Shown one piece after another: positions 25,035 through 34,465 of a DNA stretch of 51,388 nucleotides. The position numbers were made by a program, and so were the translations under genes. The notes under the pieces were generated by a model. It was not told the origin of the DNA. It searched no databases and saw nothing but the letters and a program-made list of their open reading frames with translations. Position 1 is the first letter of the stretch; the number at the start of each line of letters is the position of its first letter. Location of the stretch: the NCBI GenBank assembly GCA_024640255.1, contig JAHEFI010000007.1:1-51388 (forward strand), written 5' to 3'. The stretch comes from Bacteroidota bacterium (GTDB lineage Bacteria > Bacteroidota > Bacteroidia > Chitinophagales > Chitinophagaceae).

Positions 25035-26063
25035 ATGATTTATCCTTTAGTGAAGAATACCCTGTTTTTGTTTCCTCCAGAAACGGCCCATAAAATCTCT
25101 ATGAAAGGTTTACACGCTGCTTCGAGTGTGCCTTTTATTAGAAATTGGATGGCGCATCAATTTCAGTATCCATCCACCAATTTGAAAAAAACAGTTTTTG
25201 GCTTAAACTTCCCTAATCCAGTTGGATTAGGAGCAGGTTTTGATAAAAATGCAGAACATTTAGATGTATTAGCATTATTAGGATTTGGATTTATTGAAAT
25301 CGGAACTGTAACTCCCTTACCACAAGCAGGTAATCCAGCACCAAGATTATTCAGGATACCCGATCAAAAAGCATTGATCAATAGAATGGGTTTTAACAAT
25401 GATGGTGTAGAAAAAATAGCTGCTAGATTAAAAGACAGAAAATCAAAAGAACACGCTCCCATTATTATTGGTGGCAATATTGGAAAAAATAAAATCACAG
25501 AAAATGAAGATGCGTGGAAAGATTACTGCATTAATTTTAAAGGATTAGAAGAAGTAGTAGATTATTTTGTGGTAAATGTTAGCTCGCCTAATACACCCGG
25601 ATTAAGAGCCCTTCAAGAAAAAGAAGCTTTAAGAAAAATATTTTCTGAGCTGCAAAATTTAAATAAAAATAATAAACCTATTTTATTAAAGATTGCTCCC
25701 GATTTAGAATTAAGTGCGCTAGATGATATAATTGCTTTATCACAAGAAGTTAAGATGGAAGGATTGGTTTCTAGCAATACCACATTAGATAGAACTTTAT
25801 TAAATGAAGCCAATCAAAGAAAAGCAGAAGCCATTGGAGCCGGTGGATTAAGCGGACAACCGCTATTACATAAATCCAATGAAGTACTTCGTTATTTATA
25901 CAAAGGCATTAACGGGCGCATACCCATTATAGCAAGTGGTGGTATTTTGACAGGTGCAGATGCTCAATCTAAATTAGATGCTGGTGCTGAACTGGTGCAG
26001 GTTTGGTCAGGATTTATTTATGAAGGACCCAATATGGTAAAAAATATTTGTAAGTACTTATAA
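25035..26063 (+). CDS. pyrD: Dihydroorotate dehydrogenase (quinone), class 2
   Basis: The 342-residue FMN enzyme has the class 2 layout: an N-terminal helical extension (MIYPLVKNTLFLFPPETAHKI) for membrane/quinone contact, then the barrel with GLNFPNPVGLGAGFDKNAE, EIGTVTPLPQAGNPAPRLFR, INRMGFNNDG, the catalytic-serine motif NVSSPNTPGLR, and phosphate-binding IASGGILTGADA. It oxidises dihydroorotate to orotate with menaquinone as likely acceptor, at the inner membrane, the fourth step of pyrimidine synthesis. It is unlinked to pyrC in this window. The stop codon lies inside the convergent DUF5686 gene (6-nt overlap), so no terminator fits between them. Confidence 0.95.
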   Translation: MIYPLVKNTLFLFPPETAHKISMKGLHAASSVPFIRNWMAHQFQYPSTNLKKTVFGLNFPNPVGLGAGFDKNAEHLDVLALLGFGFIEIGTVTPLPQAGNPAPRLFRIPDQKALINRMGFNNDGVEKIAARLKDRKSKEHAPIIIGGNIGKNKITENEDAWKDYCINFKGLEEVVDYFVVNVSSPNTPGLRALQEKEALRKIFSELQNLNKNNKPILLKIAPDLELSALDDIIALSQEVKMEGLVSSNTTLDRTLLNEANQRKAEAIGAGGLSGQPLLHKSNEVLRYLYKGINGRIPIIASGGILTGADAQSKLDAGAELVQVWSGFIYEGPNMVKNICKYL

Positions 26064-28541
26064 GCTTACACGAAAACTTCCAAAGATGCCAAAACTAGAC
26101 GCGGTTGCCGTCTTTACTTGCTCGTCCTTTACTCTCCAAACAAAATCAACTCTGAAAAATCTAGCAATGTTTTCAATTCCAGTACCAATCTCGTAATATG
26201 GTTTTGAAGCAAGAGAATTGAATGGATGATTTCCAATAAAGTTATATTCCTTATTCTCATTAGAAAGTTCACCAATAACCGCTTTAGCATTCCAGAACTG
26301 TCTCCATTTTGTTTTTTTAACTAAGGGAATATATTTTAAAATACCCTTTCCTAATTTATGTTCAAGATTCATTCCAATATAACCATCACTTACAAACTCA
26401 TACCTTCTCATCAAATTAAAAGCATATTTGTTATAATACATCATTTCGTTTCCCGGCATAATATCCAAGAAGGAATAAGCAGCCCTACCCCATGTTTTAC
26501 CTGCATAAATCGAATACACAATATTTCCATAGGGAGTAATAGGCAATTCGTCATTTAATGTAAAATTCAATTTCTGGTAATCTGCTCCACTATTTAAAAC
26601 ACCTTTATAGGATTGGGCAAATTTTAACTCAACCACTGGATAGACACTCCCGAAACCAAATCTAGAAAAATTACTTTCTAAATATCTTTCTTGATAAGCA
26701 AATCGAACACCTAAAGATGCTTCCACTGCGTGCATTGGTGCTATACTTCCGTTTTCTAAAATCTTAGGGAGGTTTAATAATGGATTATACTGCTTGTCAG
26801 CAAATGCCCATGTAAATTGAAAACCCTTATTATTTTCATGAAAGAACTTAAACTGAGTTTGTTGCAATTCCTGAAATCTAAATGGAATATTGGGCCTTCT
26901 TAATAAAGTACCAAATAGGTTGTCATTATTAATTTGATCAAAATATTCTTGACCAAATTCTAAATCCGATTTATGCTCCAATTGCAAATACATCAATGGA
27001 CTTTTCTTAAATCTATAAGTAGCCCCTAATTTTCCTTTTGCTTTTTGATCTAAAAAACCATAAGCACCATATCCGTAAAAATTCCATTTTTTACTAAAGC
27101 CAAGATTAGTGGCCAGATCCAATCTAATCCTTGTCCCCTCCCATTTATTACTACTCAATACATTGAACCAAGGTCCAAAAGTATAATTACCCACTTCTTT
27201 AATCCCTTTGACTAAAAACTCTGCAGCATTTTTATACAATAAAAATGTTTTGTTTTTATTGAGTGTATCCAATACTGCATAAACCGCTTTTTCTGTTTTT
27301 CCTAAAGGTTCATGTCTTAAAGCTTGCCATTCTGCCTCATTATTGGATGAAGATTTATCTAACAATTCCACCTTGGGCGAACGCTCTATTTCATCTAATC
27401 TTGCAGCAATAGTGGTGTCATTGATACTTATATTTTTATAAGTTGTAGTCTTTCTTCCTTTAATACCCAATCCGCCTTTTTTAGGACTAAAATCTGCAAC
27501 AAATCTATCTTTTGCTAAAAACCAAGTGGTATCGTTCACTAATTTGAATTCTTGAATCATGGTCAATGCTTCCAAGAAATTGATGTCTGCAAATGTGGAA
27601 GGTCTTAAAGTAATTTTTTGAATAGCAAAACTGGTATCATTTACCCAACAATCCCCTTCAAAAGTTAATTCATTAATTCCTTTTGGCTTAAATAATAAAT
27701 GCACCAATCTTTTACCATTCAAATAAGCCGTATCCGCTAATTTAAAATTATAGTATGCATCGGCATTAGTATGTAAGGGGCTAATAAACTCTTTATTAAA
27801 TACTGGAACCACATTCTTATACACATTGATATTCTGATAAGTACCTCCTAATTCTTTTATAATAGATTCATTCTCTAATCCATTGGTTCTGGTTTTTTTT
27901 ATCACTTCCAAAACCTTGCGTGGATCATTCTGATTGTAGTAGTCAGATATGGTCTCTGTAATATAAACAGGTAAGAATGCTTTATGATTTTCAGCTGTAT
28001 CTATAAAATCAAAAACAAATTCCAATGGTTTAATCAAATTGCTTTTCGCCAATTTATTTTTTTGTACATTATTCAAATCCACTTCCATTTTATTGTACAC
28101 TTCATAACTATAGTTAGTAAAGTTGGCAGGATTGTTTTTGTATTTTTTTGACATGATTTTTTTCCAAAACCAGAGTGCTCGATTATACTTTGATTTCACA
28201 ACCGCTTCTTGTTTGGAAGCTTGAACAAATAAATGCACAATGCCTAAATCGTTACTGATTAATTTTGTAACTGGTATATATAAAGGATTATAACCAACAC
28301 TTTGAATTAACAAACTATCTTCTTTACCATAAAATGAAAAAGGAATATTAAAAAAACCAGCAGAATCAGTTAAAACACCTCTTTTTGCTTTTACAAAAGA
28401 TACTGAAACATAGGGCAAAGCTTCTTCACTCTGATGGTCCGCAACCCTGCCTTTTAATATTCCATCTTGAGCAAAATTGGGAATACTTAAGATCATTAAA
28501 ACAAATAAAAACACAAAAATTCTGCACAGAGTCGTTTTCAT
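26058..28541 (-). CDS. DUF5686 outer-membrane protein with carboxypeptidase-like regulatory domain
   Basis: The 827-residue protein starts with a signal peptide (MKTTLCRIFVFLFVLMILSIPNFAQ). A CarboxypepD_reg-like beta-sandwich follows (GILKGRVADHQSEEALPYVSVSF...GVLTDSAGFFNIPF...LLIQSVGY, about residues 27-95), as at the N-terminus of SusC/TonB-type proteins. The long remainder fits DUF5686 and ends in alternating strands with aromatic residues, closing VWRVKDEQ...FGIFGSFRVSL, consistent with an outer-membrane barrel of the BamA/TonB-like kind. No TonB plug domain is visible. Function unknown. I chose the ATG at 28541 because TACCTTTG ends 4 nt upstream and the signal peptide starts there. The gene overlaps pyrD tail to tail by 6 nt and is divergent from the MBL gene. 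Confidence 0.83.
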   Translation of the reverse strand: MKTTLCRIFVFLFVLMILSIPNFAQDGILKGRVADHQSEEALPYVSVSFVKAKRGVLTDSAGFFNIPFSFYGKEDSLLIQSVGYNPLYIPVTKLISNDLGIVHLFVQASKQEAVVKSKYNRALWFWKKIMSKKYKNNPANFTNYSYEVYNKMEVDLNNVQKNKLAKSNLIKPLEFVFDFIDTAENHKAFLPVYITETISDYYNQNDPRKVLEVIKKTRTNGLENESIIKELGGTYQNINVYKNVVPVFNKEFISPLHTNADAYYNFKLADTAYLNGKRLVHLLFKPKGINELTFEGDCWVNDTSFAIQKITLRPSTFADINFLEALTMIQEFKLVNDTTWFLAKDRFVADFSPKKGGLGIKGRKTTTYKNISINDTTIAARLDEIERSPKVELLDKSSSNNEAEWQALRHEPLGKTEKAVYAVLDTLNKNKTFLLYKNAAEFLVKGIKEVGNYTFGPWFNVLSSNKWEGTRIRLDLATNLGFSKKWNFYGYGAYGFLDQKAKGKLGATYRFKKSPLMYLQLEHKSDLEFGQEYFDQINNDNLFGTLLRRPNIPFRFQELQQTQFKFFHENNKGFQFTWAFADKQYNPLLNLPKILENGSIAPMHAVEASLGVRFAYQERYLESNFSRFGFGSVYPVVELKFAQSYKGVLNSGADYQKLNFTLNDELPITPYGNIVYSIYAGKTWGRAAYSFLDIMPGNEMMYYNKYAFNLMRRYEFVSDGYIGMNLEHKLGKGILKYIPLVKKTKWRQFWNAKAVIGELSNENKEYNFIGNHPFNSLASKPYYEIGTGIENIARFFRVDFVWRVKDEQVKTATASSFGIFGSFRVSL

Positions 28542-28545
28542 TTCG

Positions 28546-28553
28546 CAAAGGTA
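28546..28553 (-). promoter_or_regulatory. -7 promoter element of the DUF5686 gene
   Basis: The minus strand reads TACCTTTG (exact TAnnTTTG), ending 4 nt before the ATG at 28541; a leaderless transcript is predicted. Confidence 0.6.
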
Positions 28554-28607
28554 AAGAATAGTATCATTTTTAAAGCTGATAAAACTTACCATTCATCAAA
28601 TTGATTG

Positions 28608-28615
28608 TATTTTTG
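28608..28615 (+). promoter_or_regulatory. -7 promoter element of the MBL-fold gene
   Basis: TATTTTTG is an exact TAnnTTTG match 16 nt before the ATG at 28632, giving a short leader of about 12 nt. Confidence 0.5.
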
Positions 28616-28631
28616 CAATAAAGTCTTTAAC

Positions 28632-29294
28632 ATGATTCATATACATTCTTTTTGCTTTAATGCTTTTCAAGAAAACACTTATATTTTATACAATGAGCAA
28701 AAAGAAGCGATCATCATAGATCCAGGAATGTATACCAGAGTTGAATACAAGCAGTTTACTAGTTTTTTAGAAGACAATCAATTAACTCCCACCTTACTAT
28801 TAAATACGCATTGTCATCTAGATCATGTTTTTGGAAATAATTTTGTAAGTGAAGCCTATGGCCTAACTGCCCATTTTCATGCCAACGAGCAAGTAGTGAT
28901 TGATAGACTTTCAGAAGCCAGCGCTAAATGGGGCGTGGTTACGGAGGCTTATAAAGGACCCGTTAAATATCTGCAACAAAACGAACTGATTCAATTTGGT
29001 ATAGATGAATTTACCTGCTTGTATACTCCAGGACATTCACCTGGCAGTCTTTGCTTTTATCATGAAAAACAAAACTTCATTATTGGTGGTGATCTAATAT
29101 TCATGGATGGTGTCGGTAGAACAGATTTGCCAGGCTGCAACCCATCCGACCTCATACACAGTATCCGTAAAGAAATTTTACCATTAAAAGACGATTTGAT
29201 CATACACTCTGGGCATGGACCTGCTACAAGCCTAGGAAGGGAAAAACAACACAATCCCTATATCAAACATATATTAAAAAGCATGCCGAGTTAA
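28632..29294 (+). CDS. MBL-fold metallo-hydrolase (glyoxalase II-like)
   Basis: The 220-residue metallo-beta-lactamase-fold protein has the metal motif THCHLDH (LLNTHCHLDHVFGNNF), a second His in YTPGHSPGSLCFY, the bridging Asp in IIGGDLIFMDGVGRTDLPG, and a final His in IHSGHGPATSLGREKQHNPYI. This pattern is the YcbL/hydroxyacylglutathione-hydrolase-like subgroup; it may hydrolyse thioesters, but the substrate is not predictable. It lacks the C-terminal glutathione-binding domain of classic GloB. The start at 28632 gives the family N-terminus MIHIHSFCFNAFQENTY; a start nine codons upstream would lie at or before the predicted transcription start. The response-regulator gene follows after 61 nt with its own promoter box. 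Confidence 0.88.
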   Translation: MIHIHSFCFNAFQENTYILYNEQKEAIIIDPGMYTRVEYKQFTSFLEDNQLTPTLLLNTHCHLDHVFGNNFVSEAYGLTAHFHANEQVVIDRLSEASAKWGVVTEAYKGPVKYLQQNELIQFGIDEFTCLYTPGHSPGSLCFYHEKQNFIIGGDLIFMDGVGRTDLPGCNPSDLIHSIRKEILPLKDDLIIHSGHGPATSLGREKQHNPYIKHILKSMPS

Positions 29295-29340
29295 CAATTT
29301 AATAATATTAGACTAAACGCCAAATCTGTCTGATAAAGGT

Positions 29341-29348
29341 TAAATTTG
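29341..29348 (+). promoter_or_regulatory. -7 promoter element of the response-regulator gene
   Basis: TAAATTTG is an exact match ending 7 nt before the ATG at 29356, so the leader would be only about 3 nt. Confidence 0.55.
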
Positions 29349-29355
29349 TACAATC

Positions 29356-30039
29356 ATGGAAGCCAGCCCAATCAAAATTCTTATTGCAGACGACGAACCA
29401 GATATCGTTGAAATTATTAGTTTTCATTTAGAGAAAGCTGGATACTTAGTGGAGTCAGCAAAAGATGGAAGCGAAGCCATTGAAAAAGCCAAACAATTTC
29501 AACCAGATTGCATCATTTTAGATATCATGATGCCCAAAAGAAATGGCTTTGAGGTTTGCGAATATTTAAGATCTAATAAAGAATTTGATAAAACATTTAT
29601 TGTTTTATTGACTGCCTTAAATGACGAAGCTTCTCATATCAAAGGTTTAGAATTAGGGGGAGATGATTTTGTAAATAAACCTATCAGTCCAAAAGTATTG
29701 GTGAGTAGAATTAGTGCTTTATATAGAAGAATTCAACCAGCAAGTACTGAAAAGAAAATTATTCAAGTAAAAGATTTAACTATAGATGCCACTCAATACA
29801 AAACCTCCATTAATGGACAGGTATTTGTATTAGCGAAGAAAGAATTTGAATTACTATATCTTTTAGCAGCTCAACCTGGAAGAGTATTTTTAAGAAATGA
29901 AATATTATCTCAGGTTTGGGGTAATGATGTCATTGTGGGTGATAGAACCATTGATGTACATATCAGAAAAATCAGGGTTAAATTGGGGGTAGACTTAATA
30001 ACCACTGTTAAAGGCGTGGGTTATAAGTTTGACTATTAA
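29356..30039 (+). CDS. OmpR/PhoB-family response regulator
   Basis: The 227-residue two-domain regulator has a receiver domain (1-120) with the acidic pocket DDEPD (12-16), phospho-acceptor Asp56 (IILDIMMPKRNG), Thr86 and Lys108 (NKPIS). A winged-helix DNA-binding domain (about 130-227) has the typical EFELLYLLAAQPGRVFLRNEIL, RTIDVHIRKIRVKLG and TTVKGVGYKFDY. It should be phosphorylated by the histidine kinase encoded 38 nt downstream and bind DNA as a dimer. The target regulon cannot be told from sequence; PhoB-like phosphate control is possible but no phosphate genes are nearby. Its own -7 box and close start suggest the pair, perhaps with galE, form one transcription unit. Confidence 0.93.
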   Translation: MEASPIKILIADDEPDIVEIISFHLEKAGYLVESAKDGSEAIEKAKQFQPDCIILDIMMPKRNGFEVCEYLRSNKEFDKTFIVLLTALNDEASHIKGLELGGDDFVNKPISPKVLVSRISALYRRIQPASTEKKIIQVKDLTIDATQYKTSINGQVFVLAKKEFELLYLLAAQPGRVFLRNEILSQVWGNDVIVGDRTIDVHIRKIRVKLGVDLITTVKGVGYKFDY

Positions 30040-30077
30040 TTTACTACCTTCGTTATAGCGTCAAACGCTCAATTTGC

Positions 30078-31124
30078 ATGTTCAAAGACAAAAATTTATC
30101 GCCCAAACAATTGGCTGCCCTAACAGCACTATTACTTTCAAGCCTTATCGCTATTAGTGTATTTGTGTGGTTCCCTGATTGGAAAGTTTTATTGGCTTAT
30201 TTTCTTGCATGCTTTGTAGCCATTTATTTTATTCTGGATCAAATACTAGATCATTTTGTTTATAGAAAAATAAAATTGATTTACAAACTAATCTCACAAA
30301 CCAAGGCAAGTAAAAGAGAGGAAGCCTATCAAAAATATATTTTACCTAAAAAAGGTATTGACGAGGTTAGAGAAGACGTAGAAGAGTGGGCAGAACAAAA
30401 ATTTGAAGAAATTAAAAAGTTACAATCTAACGAAGAGTTTAGAAAAGAATTTTTACAAAACCTATCTCACGAAATCAAGACACCTATTTTTTCTATTCAA
30501 GGTTATTTAGAAATTTTAGGAGATGGTGCCATTGAAAATACTTCAAGCGCATTAAAATATATCAATAAATCACAAGCCAATGTACAAAGGTTGGTGCAAT
30601 TAGTGAATGACATAGATATTATCACCAATTTGGAGATTAATAAAGAGCCTTTATTAAAGCATCAGTTTATTATTCAAGACACTATTAGAGATGTAGTGAA
30701 TAATCTTAGTTTAAAGCTGGAACAAAAAAACGTACAATTTAGTTTCAAAAAAGGCTGTGAAAATCCCATTCAAGTTTTTGCAGATAAGAACAAAATTTAT
30801 CAGGTGCTTTCCAATATAATTACCAACGCCCTTAAGTATGGCAAACAAGATGGAGAAATTATTGCAAGCGTGTATTTACTAGAAGACAAAAAAGTATTGA
30901 TAGAAATTAGTGATAATGGTGCTGGTATTGCGGAAGAACATATTCCAAGATTATTTGAACGCTTTTATAGAACAGATGATGCCAGAAGTAGAGAAGTAGG
31001 CGGTACTGGATTAGGATTAGCCATCTGTAAACATATTATTGAAGCCCATGGAGAGAGTATTCAAGTAAGAAGTAAAATAAACGTGGGCACTACCGTTGGA
31101 TTTACCTTGCCTTCTAAGGGATAG
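30078..31124 (+). CDS. Membrane sensor histidine kinase (PhoR-like), no extracytoplasmic sensor domain
   Basis: The 348-residue kinase has two N-terminal transmembrane helices (about 12-31 and 36-54) separated by a loop of only a few residues. A linker/coiled region follows, then the HisKA domain with phospho-acceptor His131 (FLQNLSHEIKTPIFS), and a HATPase domain with N box (NIITNALKYGKQ), G1 (ISDNGAGIAEEHI), F box (RLFERFYRTDD) and G2 (GGTGLGLAICKHI). It is the partner of the regulator 38 nt upstream. With so little exposed outside, it probably senses a membrane or partner-protein signal rather than a periplasmic ligand. galE follows after 41 nt. Confidence 0.92.
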   Translation: MFKDKNLSPKQLAALTALLLSSLIAISVFVWFPDWKVLLAYFLACFVAIYFILDQILDHFVYRKIKLIYKLISQTKASKREEAYQKYILPKKGIDEVREDVEEWAEQKFEEIKKLQSNEEFRKEFLQNLSHEIKTPIFSIQGYLEILGDGAIENTSSALKYINKSQANVQRLVQLVNDIDIITNLEINKEPLLKHQFIIQDTIRDVVNNLSLKLEQKNVQFSFKKGCENPIQVFADKNKIYQVLSNIITNALKYGKQDGEIIASVYLLEDKKVLIEISDNGAGIAEEHIPRLFERFYRTDDARSREVGGTGLGLAICKHIIEAHGESIQVRSKINVGTTVGFTLPSKG

Positions 31125-31165
31125 TATCCTAATTTTTTCGTTTCTTTGTATTCTAAATTTCTTTA

Positions 31166-32182
31166 ATGCAAACTATTTTAGTAACAGGTGGTTGCGGTTA
31201 TATTGGAGCACATACCATTGTAGATTTAATAGAGAATGGATTTGATGTTATTTCAGTTGATAATCTTTCTAGAGCAAGTGATCAATCTTTAGTAGGCATT
31301 GAAAAAATTACCGGTAAGAAAATCAAGAACTATACTGTAGACTTAACTGATAAGTCAGCTACTGAAAAAATATTTATAGAGAACCCTAATATAACAGGTA
31401 TAATTCATTTTGCTGCTTATAAAGCAGTGGGTGAATCTGTTGAACTGCCTTTGGATTACTACCAAAACAACCTTTTTTCTTTAGTGCATTTATTACAAAT
31501 GTCTGTAAAGTATAATGCAAAACATTTTATCTTCTCTTCTTCTTGTACTGTGTATGGCAATCCAGATACCACAAGAGTAACAGAAGCTACACCATTACAA
31601 ACAGCAGCTTCACCTTACGGTGCGACCAAGCAAATGGGAGAAGTGATTGTAAAAGATACTGCACACACTTACCCTATATCTGCGATTTTATTAAGATACT
31701 TTAATCCAGTAGGCGCACACCCAAGTACTGCAATTGGAGAATTACCCATTGGACGTCCTCAAAATTTAGTACCTGCTATTACACAAACTGCAATTGGTAA
31801 ATTACCCAAAATGCAAGTACATGGAACAGATTATGATACAAGAGATGGTTCTTGTATTCGTGATTATATACATGTTTGTGATATCGCACATGCCCATACA
31901 TTAGCTTTACAATATTCTATCAAGCACAACAAAGAAAAAGCTTGTGAAGTATTTAATTTAGGCACTGGTAATGGCATTACTGTACTAGAAGCTATTCAGG
32001 CTTTTGAAAAAGTAAGTGGTGTTAAGTTAAATTACGAGATTGGACCAAGAAGAGCTGGCGATATTGTTGCCATCTATGCCAATAACGACAAAGCGGTAAA
32101 AGAATTGGGATGGAATTGTAAATATGGATTAGAAGAGATGATGTTAACAGCTTGGCAATGGGAACAAAGTCTTGCGAAGTAA
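31166..32182 (+). CDS. galE: UDP-glucose 4-epimerase
   Basis: The 338-residue short-chain dehydrogenase-type epimerase has the NAD-binding loop GGCGYIGAHT at the N-terminus, the catalytic Ser in FSSSCTVYG, the YxxxK motif in SPYGATKQMGE, and substrate residues in LLRYFNPVGAHPS and DGSCIRDYIHV. It interconverts UDP-glucose and UDP-galactose, feeding surface polysaccharide synthesis. Length is exactly that of the E. coli enzyme class. TAAATTTC, one base off the -7 consensus, ends 4 nt before the ATG, so it may have its own promoter despite following the kinase by 41 nt. The stop codon abuts the convergent prfA stop with no intervening base. Confidence 0.95.
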   Translation: MQTILVTGGCGYIGAHTIVDLIENGFDVISVDNLSRASDQSLVGIEKITGKKIKNYTVDLTDKSATEKIFIENPNITGIIHFAAYKAVGESVELPLDYYQNNLFSLVHLLQMSVKYNAKHFIFSSSCTVYGNPDTTRVTEATPLQTAASPYGATKQMGEVIVKDTAHTYPISAILLRYFNPVGAHPSTAIGELPIGRPQNLVPAITQTAIGKLPKMQVHGTDYDTRDGSCIRDYIHVCDIAHAHTLALQYSIKHNKEKACEVFNLGTGNGITVLEAIQAFEKVSGVKLNYEIGPRRAGDIVAIYANNDKAVKELGWNCKYGLEEMMLTAWQWEQSLAK

Positions 32183-33247
32183 TTAGTTTTGAACCAACAT
32201 TTTCTCTGCGTTCTCTGCCATTTGTAATGCTTCGATAAATTCATCTATCTCGCCATTCACAACAGCATCTAAATTATAAGAAGTGACATTCACTCTATGG
32301 TCTGTAACCCTCCCCTGTGGCCAGTTATAGGTTCTAATTTTTGCACTTCTATCACCTGTACTTACCAAGGTCTTTCTATGTTTAGAAATTTCATCTTCTT
32401 GCTTACGCACTTGCTCTTCGAATAAACGGGTACGTAACATAGTCATTGCTTTCTCTCTATTACCTAACTGAGATCTTTCTGTTTGACAAATTACCACCGT
32501 GCCTGTTGGAATATGCGTTAACATTACCTTGGTCTCTACTTTATTTACGTTCTGTCCACCCGCACCACCACTTCGAGCAGTTTCCATTTTTACATCAGCT
32601 GGATTCAAAACAAAATCTACTTCCTCTGCCTCTGGCATTACCGCCACTGTTGCTGCAGAAGTATGCACCCTACCTTGTGTCTCCGTACTTGGAACTCTTT
32701 GTACACGGTGTACACCAGATTCAAATTTTAAAGTACCATATACATCTTCACCAGTTACTTCTAATATAACTTCCTTATAGCCACCCACGGTTCCTTCACT
32801 TTCACTTGCTACTGCTACTTTCCAACCTTTCTTCTGACAGTATCTTGTATACATTGTCAATAAATCGCCCACAAACAAACTTGCTTCATCACCACCCGTT
32901 CCAGCTCTCAATTCAATAATCGCATTCTTATCATCCTGAGGATCTTTTGGAATTAATAATTTAGTTAATTCTTTTTCCAAACTATCTTTCTCCGTTTCTA
33001 ATTCTGGTAATTCCATTTTAGCCAACTCACGCATATCTGCATCATCTCCATTCAAACTGTCTTTAGCAAATTGATAATCTGCCAATACTTTCACATATCT
33101 CAAATAAGGCTGTACGATTTTTTCTAAGGAACGGTATTCCTTACTCATTTTACCAAACTCAGATTGGTTATTAATGATCTCTGGATTGGTCAAAGCCACC
33201 CCTACTTGGTCAAATCTAGCTTTTATGGCTTCTAATTTATCTAACAT
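32183..33247 (-). CDS. prfA: Peptide chain release factor 1
   Basis: The 354-residue factor has the class I release-factor layout: an N-terminal helical domain ([16 protein letters not shown]), the stop-codon recognition motif PxT as PST in [16 protein letters not shown] (RF1-type, recognising UAA/UAG), and the catalytic GGQ in [16 protein letters not shown]. The GGQ motif promotes peptidyl-tRNA hydrolysis at the ribosomal peptidyl-transferase centre. The ATG at 33247 gives the family N-terminus; an upstream opening of 14 codons would begin before the likely transcription start at the TATTTTTG box. The usual prmC (GGQ methyltransferase) is not adjacent. It is convergent with galE (stops abutting) and divergent from the dipeptidase gene. 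Confidence 0.96.
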   Translation of the reverse strand: MLDKLEAIKARFDQVGVALTNPEIINNQSEFGKMSKEYRSLEKIVQPYLRYVKVLADYQFAKDSLNGDDADMRELAKMELPELETEKDSLEKELTKLLIPKDPQDDKNAIIELRAGTGGDEASLFVGDLLTMYTRYCQKKGWKVAVASESEGTVGGYKEVILEVTGEDVYGTLKFESGVHRVQRVPSTETQGRVHTSAATVAVMPEAEEVDFVLNPADVKMETARSGGAGGQNVNKVETKVMLTHIPTGTVVICQTERSQLGNREKAMTMLRTRLFEEQVRKQEDEISKHRKTLVSTGDRSAKIRTYNWPQGRVTDHRVNVTSYNLDAVVNGEIDEFIEALQMAENAEKMLVQN

Positions 33248-33264
33248 AGTCGTTTTTCTGTGCG

Positions 33265-33272
33265 CAAAAATA
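33265..33272 (-). promoter_or_regulatory. -7 promoter element of prfA
   Basis: The minus strand reads TATTTTTG (exact TAnnTTTG) 17 nt upstream of the prfA ATG, giving a leader of about 13 nt. Confidence 0.5.
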
Positions 33273-33307
33273 GTTATTTTAGTTGTCAATTAAAACAATC
33301 CCTTCTT

Positions 33308-34465
33308 ATGAAAATTTTAGTACCCCTATTTATGGCGCTTTCTATTGGAGCTCAAGCCCAATCAATCCATTTTAAATCGGTTGTAGTAGATACACATAAT
33401 GATGCTGTTACCGCTTGTATTGAGAAGAAAGTAAGCTTGGATCAAGATTTAAGAGGGATTAATCACTCTGATTTAAAGAGATTCAAAGAAGGTGGATTGG
33501 ACTACCAATTATTCTCTATTTGGTGCGATGGTGACAAAAAGAACCCCTATGCATGGGCAATGAGAGAAATGGATACATTGGATGCAGTTGCTGCAAGAAA
33601 TCCAGACAAAATGGTGGTGGCTAAAAATTGGGCTCAAATTCAAAAAGCATTAAAAGAAGGAAAATTAGTAGCTCAATATGGTGTAGAAGGTGGACATATG
33701 ATTGAAGACGATATCAATAGATTAGATACTTTTTATAAAAGAGGTGTTAGATACATGACATTGACTTGGAATAATTCTCCAAGTTGGGCAAGTTCTCATG
33801 CAGATGAAAAAGATCCTAAATATGCTGGACCTAGAGGTTTAACTCCTTTTGGAAAACAAATCATTCAAAGAATGAACAAATTAGGAATCATTGTAGATAT
33901 TTCACACGTGGGTGAAGCCACTTTCTGGGACGCCATTAAAACAACTACAAAGCCAGTCATAGCTTCGCATAGCAATGCTTATAGTATTTGTCCAGTTACT
34001 AGAAATTTGAAAGACGATCAAATCAAGGCAGTAGGTAAAAATGGTGGCGTAATTCATTTAAACTTTTTCTCTGCTTTTGTAGATAGTACTTTCCAAGCAA
34101 AAAACATGGCTTTCAGAAGAAAACATAAAGCCGAATTAGATTCTTTATTAGCTACAGGAATTCAACCTGAATATGCTCAATCAACATTAGCAGAAAAATA
34201 TAAAGAAGAATCAGATGCCAATAAACCAGATATAGAAGCCCTAATGAAACACTTAGATCATATTGTTAAATTGATTGGTGTAGATCATGTTGGATTGGGA
34301 TCTGATTTTGATGGTATTGATTCTGCTCCAAAACAATTAAGAACAGTAGTGGATTATCCAGAGTTTACTAAAGCATTAATTAAAAGGGGTTACTCAGATA
34401 CAGATATTGCAAAAATCTTAGGGGGTAACTTCTTACGCGTGTACCGAGCTAACAATGTAAATTAA
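33308..34465 (+). CDS. Membrane dipeptidase (peptidase family M19), exported
   Basis: The 385-residue renal-dipeptidase-like enzyme has a signal peptide (MKILVPLFMALSIGAQAQ) and all M19 metal-site motifs: H30-x-D32 in VVDTHNDAV, the bridging Glu in VEGGHMIEDD, then DISHVGEATFWDA, ASHSNAYSICPVTRNL and the late Asp in GSDFDGID. It should hydrolyse dipeptides (including L-D forms) in the periplasm using two zinc ions. The ATG at 33308 is chosen for the signal peptide. An upstream extension would run back to within 13 bp of the prfA start codon. The stop overlaps the convergent E1 gene stop by 4 nt. No exact -7 box is seen in the 60-bp gap to prfA. Confidence 0.9.
   Translation: MKILVPLFMALSIGAQAQSIHFKSVVVDTHNDAVTACIEKKVSLDQDLRGINHSDLKRFKEGGLDYQLFSIWCDGDKKNPYAWAMREMDTLDAVAARNPDKMVVAKNWAQIQKALKEGKLVAQYGVEGGHMIEDDINRLDTFYKRGVRYMTLTWNNSPSWASSHADEKDPKYAGPRGLTPFGKQIIQRMNKLGIIVDISHVGEATFWDAIKTTTKPVIASHSNAYSICPVTRNLKDDQIKAVGKNGGVIHLNFFSAFVDSTFQAKNMAFRRKHKAELDSLLATGIQPEYAQSTLAEKYKEESDANKPDIEALMKHLDHIVKLIGVDHVGLGSDFDGIDSAPKQLRTVVDYPEFTKALIKRGYSDTDIAKILGGNFLRVYRANNVN

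Noticed and set aside
31116..31139. Short GGAT-AGT-ATCC hairpin followed by Ts at the end of the kinase gene.
   Set aside because: The stem is only four pairs with a 3-nt loop and includes the stop codon; too weak to call a terminator before galE.
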